NCBI GenBank assembly: GCA_021846515.1
Contig: JAJZWU010000004.1
Coordinates: 33,382-97,381, forward strand
Direction: 5' to 3'
Length of the DNA stretch: 64,000 bases
Source of the DNA: Actinomycetes bacterium
GTDB taxonomy: Bacteria > Actinomycetota > Acidimicrobiia > Acidimicrobiales > JAMCPL01
Made by a program: the position numbers and the translations under genes. The notes beneath the pieces were generated by a model. That model was given only the letters and a program-made list of their open reading frames with translations, ran no database searches and was not told the origin of the DNA. Of this stretch, positions 56,542 to 64,000 are shown one piece after another; within the stretch, counting starts at the first letter, position 1, and each line of letters starts with the position of its first letter.

Positions 56542-57606
56542 GTGATGGATTGGATTGAAATTAGCGCAAACAACCTAGAAAAGGCCAAAATAGACGCATC
56601 GGTAAGCCTTGGGGTAGCGGTAGGGGACATTGAAGTTGTTGTATTGGAAAACAGGGAGGGATTATTAAATCGAATTTTACATCACGGTGTAAGAATTCGC
56701 GCAAGAATAAAACCGCTTGAAGCCGCCCCTACACGTCGTAAGAGCCGTGGAACAAAGCGGAGTTTACCCGACAAGACCACCAAAGAAAGTAATGGCAGGG
56801 AAAGTACCCGTCGGTCCCCGAAACAAGACACCTCAACTAAAGCCAAAGAACCTGCCGGGGAAAATAAGTCAAAAAACAAGTCTAGAAATGCAAACTACAA
56901 AGAACGAAGCTCACCACAGCGCAAAGCTGGAAACTCTACCACCAACGTAAAGGCCATCGTTAAAGAGAACACGAAAAAGGAAGACATAATGAACAGTAAT
57001 ACCAATGAAAATCAGACCCCAGAAAATAATATTGCAGAGACCAAAGAACAAGCGGAACAAATCAGCAATTTTTTGTTTGGGCTATGCAACGTAATGGGAC
57101 TGAACGCACACTCACGAATTACAACAGAAGGAGAGATGTACGCCGTAGAGCTGCTAGGCGATAACCTCGGTGTACTTATAGGCCGACACGGAGTAGTTTT
57201 TAATGCAATTCAAGACATTTCACGTACAGTAGCTCGTACCAAAAGCAATCAACCCCCTACCGACGTTACTGTAGATATTGCAAATTACAGAAACAGGCGA
57301 ACCACTGCCTTAACCGAGTTCGTTACCAAACAGGCTCAGCGTGTGCTGGAAACCCAGAAACAAGTTGTTCTTGAGCGCATGGACTCAGCGGAACGAAAGA
57401 TAGTACATGAGGTGATTAAAGGGATAGAAGGGGTATCTACCAGGTCAGAGGGGGTTGAGCCCAATAGGGTAGTAATCATAGTTGTTGATAACACGGGCAA
57501 CGACAACCATGAAGGTAGTGGTGGAGATCCTCATGGTGATAACTATCGGGATGCAGGGGATAAAATAGACAATAGCAATATCGAAAGCAGTGACACTACT
57601 AGCTAA
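56542..57606 (+). CDS. jag: Jag/KhpB RNA-binding protein (Jag_N, KH, R3H)
   Basis: Jag_N-like EISANNLEKAKIDASVSLGVAVGDIEVVVLENREGLL; KH GDNLGVLIGRHGVVFNAIQDISR; R3H-like VLERMDSAERKIVHEVIK; K/R-rich linker. Confidence 0.92.
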   Translation: MMDWIEISANNLEKAKIDASVSLGVAVGDIEVVVLENREGLLNRILHHGVRIRARIKPLEAAPTRRKSRGTKRSLPDKTTKESNGRESTRRSPKQDTSTKAKEPAGENKSKNKSRNANYKERSSPQRKAGNSTTNVKAIVKENTKKEDIMNSNTNENQTPENNIAETKEQAEQISNFLFGLCNVMGLNAHSRITTEGEMYAVELLGDNLGVLIGRHGVVFNAIQDISRTVARTKSNQPPTDVTVDIANYRNRRTTALTEFVTKQAQRVLETQKQVVLERMDSAERKIVHEVIKGIEGVSTRSEGVEPNRVVIIVVDNTGNDNHEGSGGDPHGDNYRDAGDKIDNSNIESSDTTS

Positions 57607-57700
57607 AAACGTATGCCTTAGCCACACACCAGTAATGACATTGGTCATAAATAGTCATGTCGGTCATCTTTAGTAACTTCACGTTATTATAAATCGCATA

Positions 57701-58438
57701 ATGCACAAAGTTAAATTATCTCTTCCAGATGAGATAGAGAGCTGGATTGACAGAAATCCATCCCTTCCCAAGATGCTACAGCTAAGCAAGACACGGGGGT
57801 TTATTGGCAAGTCTACTGATATTCGTGATGCCATTCGCCACTCAATAGGCTACGCTGTAGTTATCGACTATATTCTTGGTTTTGCGAACGGGACAAGCCG
57901 TCATGGGTGCAACATAATAGATGTAGGAAGTGGAGGTGGCCTACCTGGCATTCCATTGGCGTACTACCTGGCCCGCGAGCATGGTGGCGAGCATGGTGGT
58001 ATGGAGATTACCCTTTTAGATGCGAGCTTAAAAAAAACCAACTTTCTGAAATACGTATTAAATATAGCTTCAAACGAAGAGCATATATTACATAACACAC
58101 TGATTGTGAGTGAGCGAGCAGAGCTATTTGGCCGAGAGCCGTCACGTAGGAACTCATTTCGATTTGCTACAGCACGTAGCCTGGCCAGACCGGCAACTAC
58201 AGTAGAACTTTGCTCCCCACTCCTACAGCCCGGAGGCCATCTTATCGTTTCGTTGGAGCAGCAGAGCGTATCGTCATTGCAAGCATGGTCCGACGATGGT
58301 CTTGATAAGTTTGGTATGGTGAAAATTGATGAAGTAATTGTAGGAGGGTACGGGTATATTGTCATCGCCCAAATATCGCCGTGCCCCAATGACTATCCAA
58401 GAAGGACGGGTATTCCGTCAAAAAAACCAGCATGGTAG
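57701..58438 (+). CDS. rsmG: 16S rRNA (guanine527-N7)-methyltransferase RsmG
   Basis: IIDVGSGGGLPGIPLAYYLA, ITLLDASLKKTNFLKYVL, FATARSLARPATTVELCSPLLQPGGHLIV; gene order yidC-jag-rsmG-parA. Confidence 0.93.
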   Translation: MHKVKLSLPDEIESWIDRNPSLPKMLQLSKTRGFIGKSTDIRDAIRHSIGYAVVIDYILGFANGTSRHGCNIIDVGSGGGLPGIPLAYYLAREHGGEHGGMEITLLDASLKKTNFLKYVLNIASNEEHILHNTLIVSERAELFGREPSRRNSFRFATARSLARPATTVELCSPLLQPGGHLIVSLEQQSVSSLQAWSDDGLDKFGMVKIDEVIVGGYGYIVIAQISPCPNDYPRRTGIPSKKPAW

Positions 58439-58454
58439 TGTTTCACGTGAAACA
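58439..58454. promoter_or_regulatory. parS: parS centromere site TGTTTCACGTGAAACA
   Basis: Perfect 16-bp match to the bacterial parS consensus between rsmG and parA. Confidence 0.95.
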
Positions 58455-58588
58455 TACTTGACTTTCTTGATTGACTGTAGCAGTATATACTTAAGGCAGT
58501 AGGTGCTAGAATATACGAATGTATCCAGTTCTGTCGACGTAGCTACTTTACCTTGACGGGCAGATCAGTGGAAGGATTTCAGTGAAAC

Positions 58589-59401
58589 ATGGAGACAATG
58601 GATATGCACTCAAATGATAATAAGCATATACATCACGATACCCGAATAATGGTAATTGCCAACCAAAAAGGCGGAGTTGGCAAAACCACGACAGCAGTTA
58701 ACCTCGGAGCTGCACTTGCTGAATTGGGTGTAAGGGTACTTGTAATTGATCTTGATCCACAGGGTAATGCAACTACCGGACTCGGTATAGATGCCAGGAC
58801 GTTTGATGTTTCAATATACGACGTAATGGTTCGTGATGCCAAAATAGAGGACTGCATAGAGCCCACCGGACTAAAGAATCTTTTTATTGTACCATCCACG
58901 ATCAATCTAGCGGGAGCCGAAATTGAATTGGTTCCTGTAATGAGCAGAGAGTTAAGACTTAAAAGGGCGATAGAGTCAGTTACGGATGATTTCGATTACG
59001 TTTTGATTGACTGTCCACCATCGTTGGGTCTGTTAACGTTAAACGGACTTGCAGCAGCTAGAGAAATAGTGGTTCCTATACAGTGCGAGTACTATGCACT
59101 GGAAGGATTGGGACAGCTATTGAAAAATGTACAGTTGGTAAAAACAAATCTTAACTCAGAGCTTGAAATAGGGGCAATTATACTAACCATGTATGATTCG
59201 AGGACCAAACTTTCTGATGAAGTAGTCAAAGAGGTAAGGAAACATTTTGCCGACAAAGTATGTAAGACCATGGTTCCCCGTACAGTGCGCATATCTGAAG
59301 CGCCATCGTTTGGTCAGCCTGTAATTGTCTTTGATCCATTATCAAAAGGTTCTTTGGCATATCGAGAATTAGCAAAGGAGATTCATTATGGCGAGGCGTA
59401 G
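58589..59401 (+). CDS. parA: Chromosome partitioning ATPase ParA/Soj
   Basis: MVIANQKGGVGKTTTAVNLGAALAELGVRVLVIDLDPQGNATTGLGI, YVLIDCPPSLGLLTLNGLAAAREIVVPIQCEYYALEGLGQLL. Confidence 0.97.
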   Translation: METMDMHSNDNKHIHHDTRIMVIANQKGGVGKTTTAVNLGAALAELGVRVLVIDLDPQGNATTGLGIDARTFDVSIYDVMVRDAKIEDCIEPTGLKNLFIVPSTINLAGAEIELVPVMSRELRLKRAIESVTDDFDYVLIDCPPSLGLLTLNGLAAAREIVVPIQCEYYALEGLGQLLKNVQLVKTNLNSELEIGAIILTMYDSRTKLSDEVVKEVRKHFADKVCKTMVPRTVRISEAPSFGQPVIVFDPLSKGSLAYRELAKEIHYGEA

Positions 59402-60359
59402 CGGACTGGGTAAGGGACTTTCTGCTCTTATACCGGCAGAATCTGTCAATTATGGAAATGACATGCTTAAAGAAGTACCTATAGGAAATGTGCGCCCGAA
59501 CCAGTTACAACCCAGAAGCGTTTTCGACGAAGAGAAGATGTCGTCATTGGCTTCTTCGATTCAAGAAGTAGGTCTATTGCAACCGATTTTGGTCAGGCAA
59601 ATTGCACCGGAAGAATATGAGATAATTGCCGGTGAACGAAGATGGCGAGCAGCCAGAAGGGCCGGGTTGCAGACAATAACGGTAATCATTCATGAGGCTG
59701 ACGAGAATGCCAGTCTGGAAAAAGCACTTGTTGAAAATCTACACAGAGAAGACCTGAATGCGCTGGAAGAAGCTGCAGCTTTTCAGCAACTGATTGATGA
59801 TTTTGGCTATACTCATGATCAGGTAGCAAAAAGAGTTGGCAAAAGTAGATCGGTAGTGTCAAATACGCTGCGACTACTACAATTACCTGCAAATGTTCAG
59901 AGGGCATTGGCAGAGAATAAGATTACCACCGGTCATGCGAGAGCACTTTTGTCTACACCGGATAGAGAATTGCAAGAAAAACTGGTAGAGCGCATAGTTG
60001 CAGAAGAGCTCACAGTTAGAATGATCGAAGACACAATAAGAGATTACGCACAGAATCAGAATAATAACTCTATAGAAATAGACGAGCTTGGAAGTAAATT
60101 GACGGACAACGAAGATACGCGTGCGGTGTCTCCAGACACAGAATATATATCTTCAAAAGATAGGAGCAATCACGATCAAGATGATTTACCGTACAGGACC
60201 AAAGATGCTGGCGTACTGGAGCTGGAGCACCTACTTGGTGAATACCTGAACACAAGGGTAAGGGTAAATGTTACCGGTAAAAGAGGGAAGCTGGTTATAG
60301 AGTTTTCTAGTATTGAAGACCTGGAAAGAATATACAAATCGATGATTGTCCAGGAATAA
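59388..60359 (+). CDS. parB: Chromosome partitioning protein ParB/Spo0J
   Basis: GLGKGLSALIP, VRPNQLQPRSVFDEEKMSSLASSIQEVGLLQPILVR, YEIIAGERRWRAARRAGL, ENLHREDLNALEEAAAFQQLI. Confidence 0.97.
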   Translation: MARRSGLGKGLSALIPAESVNYGNDMLKEVPIGNVRPNQLQPRSVFDEEKMSSLASSIQEVGLLQPILVRQIAPEEYEIIAGERRWRAARRAGLQTITVIIHEADENASLEKALVENLHREDLNALEEAAAFQQLIDDFGYTHDQVAKRVGKSRSVVSNTLRLLQLPANVQRALAENKITTGHARALLSTPDRELQEKLVERIVAEELTVRMIEDTIRDYAQNQNNNSIEIDELGSKLTDNEDTRAVSPDTEYISSKDRSNHDQDDLPYRTKDAGVLELEHLLGEYLNTRVRVNVTGKRGKLVIEFSSIEDLERIYKSMIVQE

Positions 60360-60419
60360 GCCGGACACCTTGGTATGTAAGTATATAGTGGACGCTTACG
60401 CTAAAGAGGCTATACAGGT

Positions 60420-60452
60420 TTATGCACAGCATGTGGATAAACCTGTGGATAA
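60420..60452. promoter_or_regulatory. Cluster of three perfect TTATNCACA DnaA boxes
   Basis: TTATGCACA (60420-60428), TGTGGATAA (60432-60440, reverse), TGTGGATAA (60444-60452, reverse). Confidence 0.85.
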
Positions 60453-60713
60453 ACATAGAATCGACATACATACCGACCGTTAGTGGACCAGACGAATAAC
60501 TGGCGCTAGTGAACCTCCTCACCCTCACGGACGAGGCTTCTATCCCCATCCATTGGTCAGAGTTACCGGCAAACACTTCCATCACGCTACCACGGCCAAC
60601 GAGCCTAGCTCTTCCGAGCCGGTAGATGATTTGGCTTTAACCAGCTTGCTTGGTACAGTTTCCTAGCACCAGCCACCTGTTTTCTTTATTCTTGCTCATA
60701 TCAATATTATAAA

Positions 60714-61936
60714 TCCCATCTTCGGGACTTTTTGCAAAATCTCTAGTTTTCCTTAAGAAATAATTTACATATTACCAGTTCAGAGGTATTAGCATGTCTT
60801 AACTGAGGTACCCTTTTGGGGTACCTCATGGTATTGTCTAACCTATGTATGTACATGTATCCAAGTACAGAAACACAGCCAGGGTACGATTACTACAAAA
60901 GGTAAGGGTTGACGGCTCTGTAAAGACCGGGCTGGTAAAGCACATTGGCAATGGCAGCTTGATGGGTGCTACAGTGACATAGAAGGTGGACCGAATTATG
61001 GGGGCAAGCCAAAAAGACCACAGAAACGATCTTCCCCAGGTGGTATTGGGGCTGTGTGTTAACGAACTGGGCATGCCCTTGTCCTATCGCCTGTATCCCG
61101 GCAATACCTATGAAGGAACTACTTTGGGCGATGGCATTAAATACGCCAAGAATAAAGCCGGAGCACGTTCAATGACCGTTGTTGCTGATGCAGGCATGCT
61201 GTCCAAAAAGAACCTGGATATTATAAGAGACTCGGAGATGAAATTCATCGTAAGTGCCAGGATAAAGAATCTGAATGCCAACGTTACACGACAAATCACA
61301 GACCATGACTTTGTGGCAAACCCAATAATGGAGCTTGACTATAACGGTGATCGCCTCGTGATAGCCTACTCCAGGAAAAGAGCAGCAGCAGACAGAGCCA
61401 GGCGCAAAAAGTCAATCGCCAGGCTGGAAGGTTTAATAGCGTCCAATAGAGCTGTGAGGAAACACCAGTTTCTAAAGATACCGCTTAGGGGTAACCCTTC
61501 CATAGACGCTATGGCAGTTGAAAGGGCCAGCCAATTTGATGGCTTAAAGGGATATCTAACCAATGATTTTGAATTATCCCAGGATAAAATAATCGAGCAC
61601 TACAGCTACCTTCCCAATGTCGAGCAATCCTTTAGGATGTTCAAATCCGATTTACGGGTAAGGCCTATGTTCCACCAAGTTTCTCAAAGAATTGAGGCGC
61701 ATGTAGTTCTATGCATGGTCTGTCTTTGCCTGATGAGAATTCTTGAACAAAAGGTTAAGCCACTTGGCTATACCTACAAGCAGGCCTTGAGCATAATAAC
61801 GGATGCTCATAGCGTTCTGATAGGCAACACCAAGAAAACCTACCTCATTCCCCCTCTTCTAAGCAACGAGTTCAAGGCAATCCAACAATCTCTGGAAATC
61901 GGTGAGTGATTGGGGTACCTAATTCCCGAAGATGGG
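60714..61936 (+). mobile_element. IS1634-like insertion sequence, internally deleted
   Basis: 14-bp perfect terminal inverted repeats TCCCATCTTCGGGA (60714-60727) / TCCCGAAGATGGGA (61923-61936) flanking transposase remnants. Confidence 0.8.
60986..61909 (+). pseudogene. IS1634-family transposase, C-terminal part (N-terminal/middle region lost)
   Basis: RNDLPQVVLGLCVNELGMPLSYRLYPGNTYEGTTLGDGI, VVADAGMLSKKNLDII, IEHYSYLPNVEQSFRMFKSDLRVRPMFHQVSQRIEAHVVLCMVCLCLMRILE; N-terminal remnant MYVHVSKYRNTARVRLLQKVRVDGSVKTGLVKHIGNGSLMGATVT* at about 60844. Confidence 0.85.
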
Positions 61937-62146
61937 AGGTGGAAATGAGGGGTAAACGGTTACTTTGATAGCACAACACAGCTGATCCATGGTGGTATAT
62001 ATACTACAGGTAAAACAGCTTGGTATGGTTTTATTTTCCCCTGGTGCTCCAGATGGTAAAAGAGGGCATCATGGAGCACCTTGGAAACAGCTCAATATAA
62101 TAGGGATAATAGTCTCACTAATTCAGTAATCCCAGATATACGTGTA

Positions 62147-62475
62147 TTAGTTGTTTGGGTCTTCATTGGTTGTATCGCCTCTTGGTGAGTTATATCACTG
62201 TTGGTCTGATTCTGCTGGATGATCCTCTGGTTGAGTTTGTTCAGGTGGTAGTTGCTCTGAGTAAGAGGTAGGTGGTGGATCGCTACCTACTGCAGGTGGT
62301 GATTGATCGATGTTCGCGATAGGGTCATCTTGCTGCTGGGAGACATATGGTGGCTGGGGTTCTTGGTTTGCAGGTTCTGCTACTTGTTGTTGCAGCATAG
62401 GCATAGAGGGAGGTTCGTTGGATAGTATGCCTCTGTTTCTAAGTATCGTCTCTCTCATGGTATGTCCAGGCCAGG
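62147..62475. repeat. Copy 1 of long direct repeat (C-terminal part of the Pro/Gln-rich membrane protein gene)
   Basis: Near-identical to 63696-64000 apart from scattered substitutions and a 24-nt indel. Confidence 0.92.
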
Positions 62476-63178
62476 GATTCATCTCTGCCTCGTGTATCTC
62501 CTGGGGGGTAGGTGGTGGATCTAGTGGGGTCTTTTCTTCTTCAGGTGTACGATTTTCCAGTTTTGCAGGAGCATAGTTAATAGTTTGAGTGGCTTCAACA
62601 AGAGAGCTACTCCCTGCAGGCTTGATTGACAGCTGCAGTAATCCCTTGACATAGGATGCCTGATTAGCTCCCAACGCGAAAGATGCCGACAATACCCTTT
62701 CTCCCACAGTCGTGATCTCGACCGGAGCAAACTCAGAGACGATCCATCTCTTTACAGCTTCCACAGCAGAGGCATCTTTAAGCGTTATCTTTATAACATT
62801 GTCCGGTTGTGGCTGTTGGATTCCCGGACCGCTTATCTCTGCACCCTGGCTAACTTCCAGTACTTGCAGTGGTACCGCAGGCGTCTCGCCGGAAGCGCTA
62901 TCGGTATGATGGCCTAAGTTGGGAAATGCCGTTGGCGGCAAACGATATATATGCCGTCGGTACCAATCCCGCAACACCAGAATAATGATGAAAGCTGTAA
63001 TAGCTGGAAAGCCAAGGACCCCACTTAGGAACCTGTCATGCAATCCACCATTCGGACCAGAACCTGACGCTGCAAGATAACCCATATAGGAAGACCAGAC
63101 AGCGAACGTTACTACAATAATAGCCAGTAGCGCTAATACAGTCAGAAAGACAACCTTTTTCCATCCAGACAGTGACAT
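62195..63178 (-). CDS. Hypothetical membrane protein with two N-terminal TM helices and Pro/Gln-rich C-terminus
   Basis: TMs VVFLTVLALLAIIVVTFAVWSSYMGYLAA and FLSGVLGFPAITAFIIILVLRDWYRRH; C-terminal PPPTPQEIHEAEMNPWPGHTMRETILRNRGILSNEPPSMPMLQQQ. Confidence 0.7.
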   Translation of the reverse strand: MSLSGWKKVVFLTVLALLAIIVVTFAVWSSYMGYLAASGSGPNGGLHDRFLSGVLGFPAITAFIIILVLRDWYRRHIYRLPPTAFPNLGHHTDSASGETPAVPLQVLEVSQGAEISGPGIQQPQPDNVIKITLKDASAVEAVKRWIVSEFAPVEITTVGERVLSASFALGANQASYVKGLLQLSIKPAGSSSLVEATQTINYAPAKLENRTPEEEKTPLDPPPTPQEIHEAEMNPWPGHTMRETILRNRGILSNEPPSMPMLQQQVAEPANQEPQPPYVSQQQDDPIANIDQSPPAVGSDPPPTSYSEQLPPEQTQPEDHPAESDQQ

Positions 63179-63202
63179 GGCAAGTTATGTGTTCATGTAT
63201 AT

Positions 63203-63690
63203 CTAGCACGCATAGATTAGAGCAACAGCAGATGCGCCCACAACAGCCATAGACACAAAACTGAGCTCCATTGGTACTACTGCAGGAAATATCCCAAGTA
63301 CCCCAAGCTCGTCAGCAAACACGCCTAAATAAGCCAATAAAGGAGTGATGAAAATTGATTCGTTCCCTCCCAACACTCCATCTTCAAAATCGGTCAAGGC
63401 TGTCGATGAAGAGATGCACTGGCACTCTCCGGTGGGGTCGGTATTGGAGACGGGGTTGTCACCTGCATACTGGTAGGGCTGATGGGTCACGTTCACCAGG
63501 GGATCGACACTGATGAACTGTGCTGTAGCCGGATCATACCATCTCGCTCTTAGGTAGTAGAGCCCGGATGCTTTGTTCAGGTACTGTCCTGCAAAGTAAA
63601 AGGGATTTGCATTCAGTGCGCTGGAGATACAGGTGCTGGATGGTCTGGATTTTGATCTTACAGGTAGACTGCTGTCAGATCTACGCAAGC
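63203..63690 (-). pseudogene. RHS repeat-associated core / C-terminal tip fragment
   Basis: NPFYFAGQYLNKASGLYYLRARWYDPATAQFISVDPLVNVTHQPYQYAGDNPVSNTDPTGE core motif followed by short hydrophobic tip; no upstream RHS repeats. Confidence 0.82.
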
Positions 63691-63695
63691 AGTAT

Positions 63696-64000
63696 TTAGT
63701 TGTTTGGGTATTCATTGGTTGTATCGCCTCTTGGTGAATTATATCGCTGTTGGTCTGATTCTGCTGGATGATCCTCTGGTGGAGTTTGTTTAGGTGGTAG
63801 TTGATCTGAGTAAGAGGTAGGTGGTGATTGATCGGTGTTCGCGATAGGGTCATCTTGTTGCTGGGAGACATATGGTGGCTGGGGTTCTTGGTTTGCAGGT
63901 ACTGCTACTTGTTGTTGCAGCATAGGCATAGAGGGAGGTTCGTTGGATAGTATGCCTCTGTTTCTAAGTATCGTCTCTCTCATGGTATGTCCAGGCCAGG
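63696..64000 (-). CDS. Second copy of the Pro/Gln-rich membrane protein gene (3' part, runs off window)
   Basis: MRETILRNRGILSNEPPSMPMLQQQVAVPANQEPQPPYVSQQQDDPIANTDQSPPTSYSDQLPPKQTPPEDHPAESDQQRYNSPRGDTTNEYPNN*, paralogous to 62195-63178. Confidence 0.75.
   Translation of the reverse strand, partial: WPGHTMRETILRNRGILSNEPPSMPMLQQQVAVPANQEPQPPYVSQQQDDPIANTDQSPPTSYSDQLPPKQTPPEDHPAESDQQRYNSPRGDTTNEYPNN

Noticed and set aside
58577-58592. parS-like ttTCAGTGAAACATGG at the parA start
   Set aside because: Only one arm and a few bases match; too degenerate to call a parS.
60480-60640. GC-rich non-coding stretch (gaacctcctcaccctcacggacgaggcttc...) between the DnaA boxes and the IS element, considered as IS200/IS605 end or omega-RNA remnant
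   Set aside because: Faint resemblance only; no TnpB/TnpA coding remnant could be read in any frame. Worth a BLASTN/Rfam search but not claimed.
1-64000. CRISPR arrays, tRNA/rRNA genes, prophage structural genes
   Set aside because: None could be recognised by eye; a covariance-model scan (tRNAscan/Infernal) would be decisive.

Overview
The window looks like the replication-origin region of an actinobacterial, Acidimicrobiia-like chromosome of moderate GC. Lineage is inferred from an LLM/F420-type oxidoreductase, a bL37-like peptide and DUF4232/DUF929 proteins, not tested. Left to right: a heme operon (hemC end, cobA-hemD fusion, hemB, hemL); envelope and hydrolase genes; MmgE/PrpD; dnaB; glycosyltransferase, CDF transporter, GH20-like hydrolase, nucleotidyltransferase, fabH and thiolase; GDPD, PfkB kinase, M1 aminopeptidase; GH5; dxs; cysteine desulfurase; a MacB-like ABC transporter; Mrp ATPase. 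Next comes a divergent catabolic locus (about 37.98-50.1 kb). It has an LLM oxidoreductase, acyl-CoA ligase and amidohydrolase facing an acyl-CoA dehydrogenase, a split B12-dependent acyl-CoA mutase, and a HyuA/HyuB carboxylase-like pair whose HyuB carries an acetone-carboxylase-gamma-like Zn tail. The origin region follows: arsC, DUF721/DciA, dnaN, dnaA | rpmH, rnpA, yidD, yidC, jag, rsmG, parS, parA, parB. Between dnaN and DciA there is no recF, and gyrBA is absent nearby. The right edge holds an internally deleted IS1634-like element and a duplicated membrane-protein/RHS-tip cassette. Best candidates for novelty: the mutase/carboxylase locus, the DnaA-box cluster beyond parB, the 24-aa bL37-like gene, the apparent ATT start of rnpA, the RHS-tip duplication, and decayed IS66 and AbrB/VapC remnants. 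No tRNA, rRNA or CRISPR array was recognised by eye.
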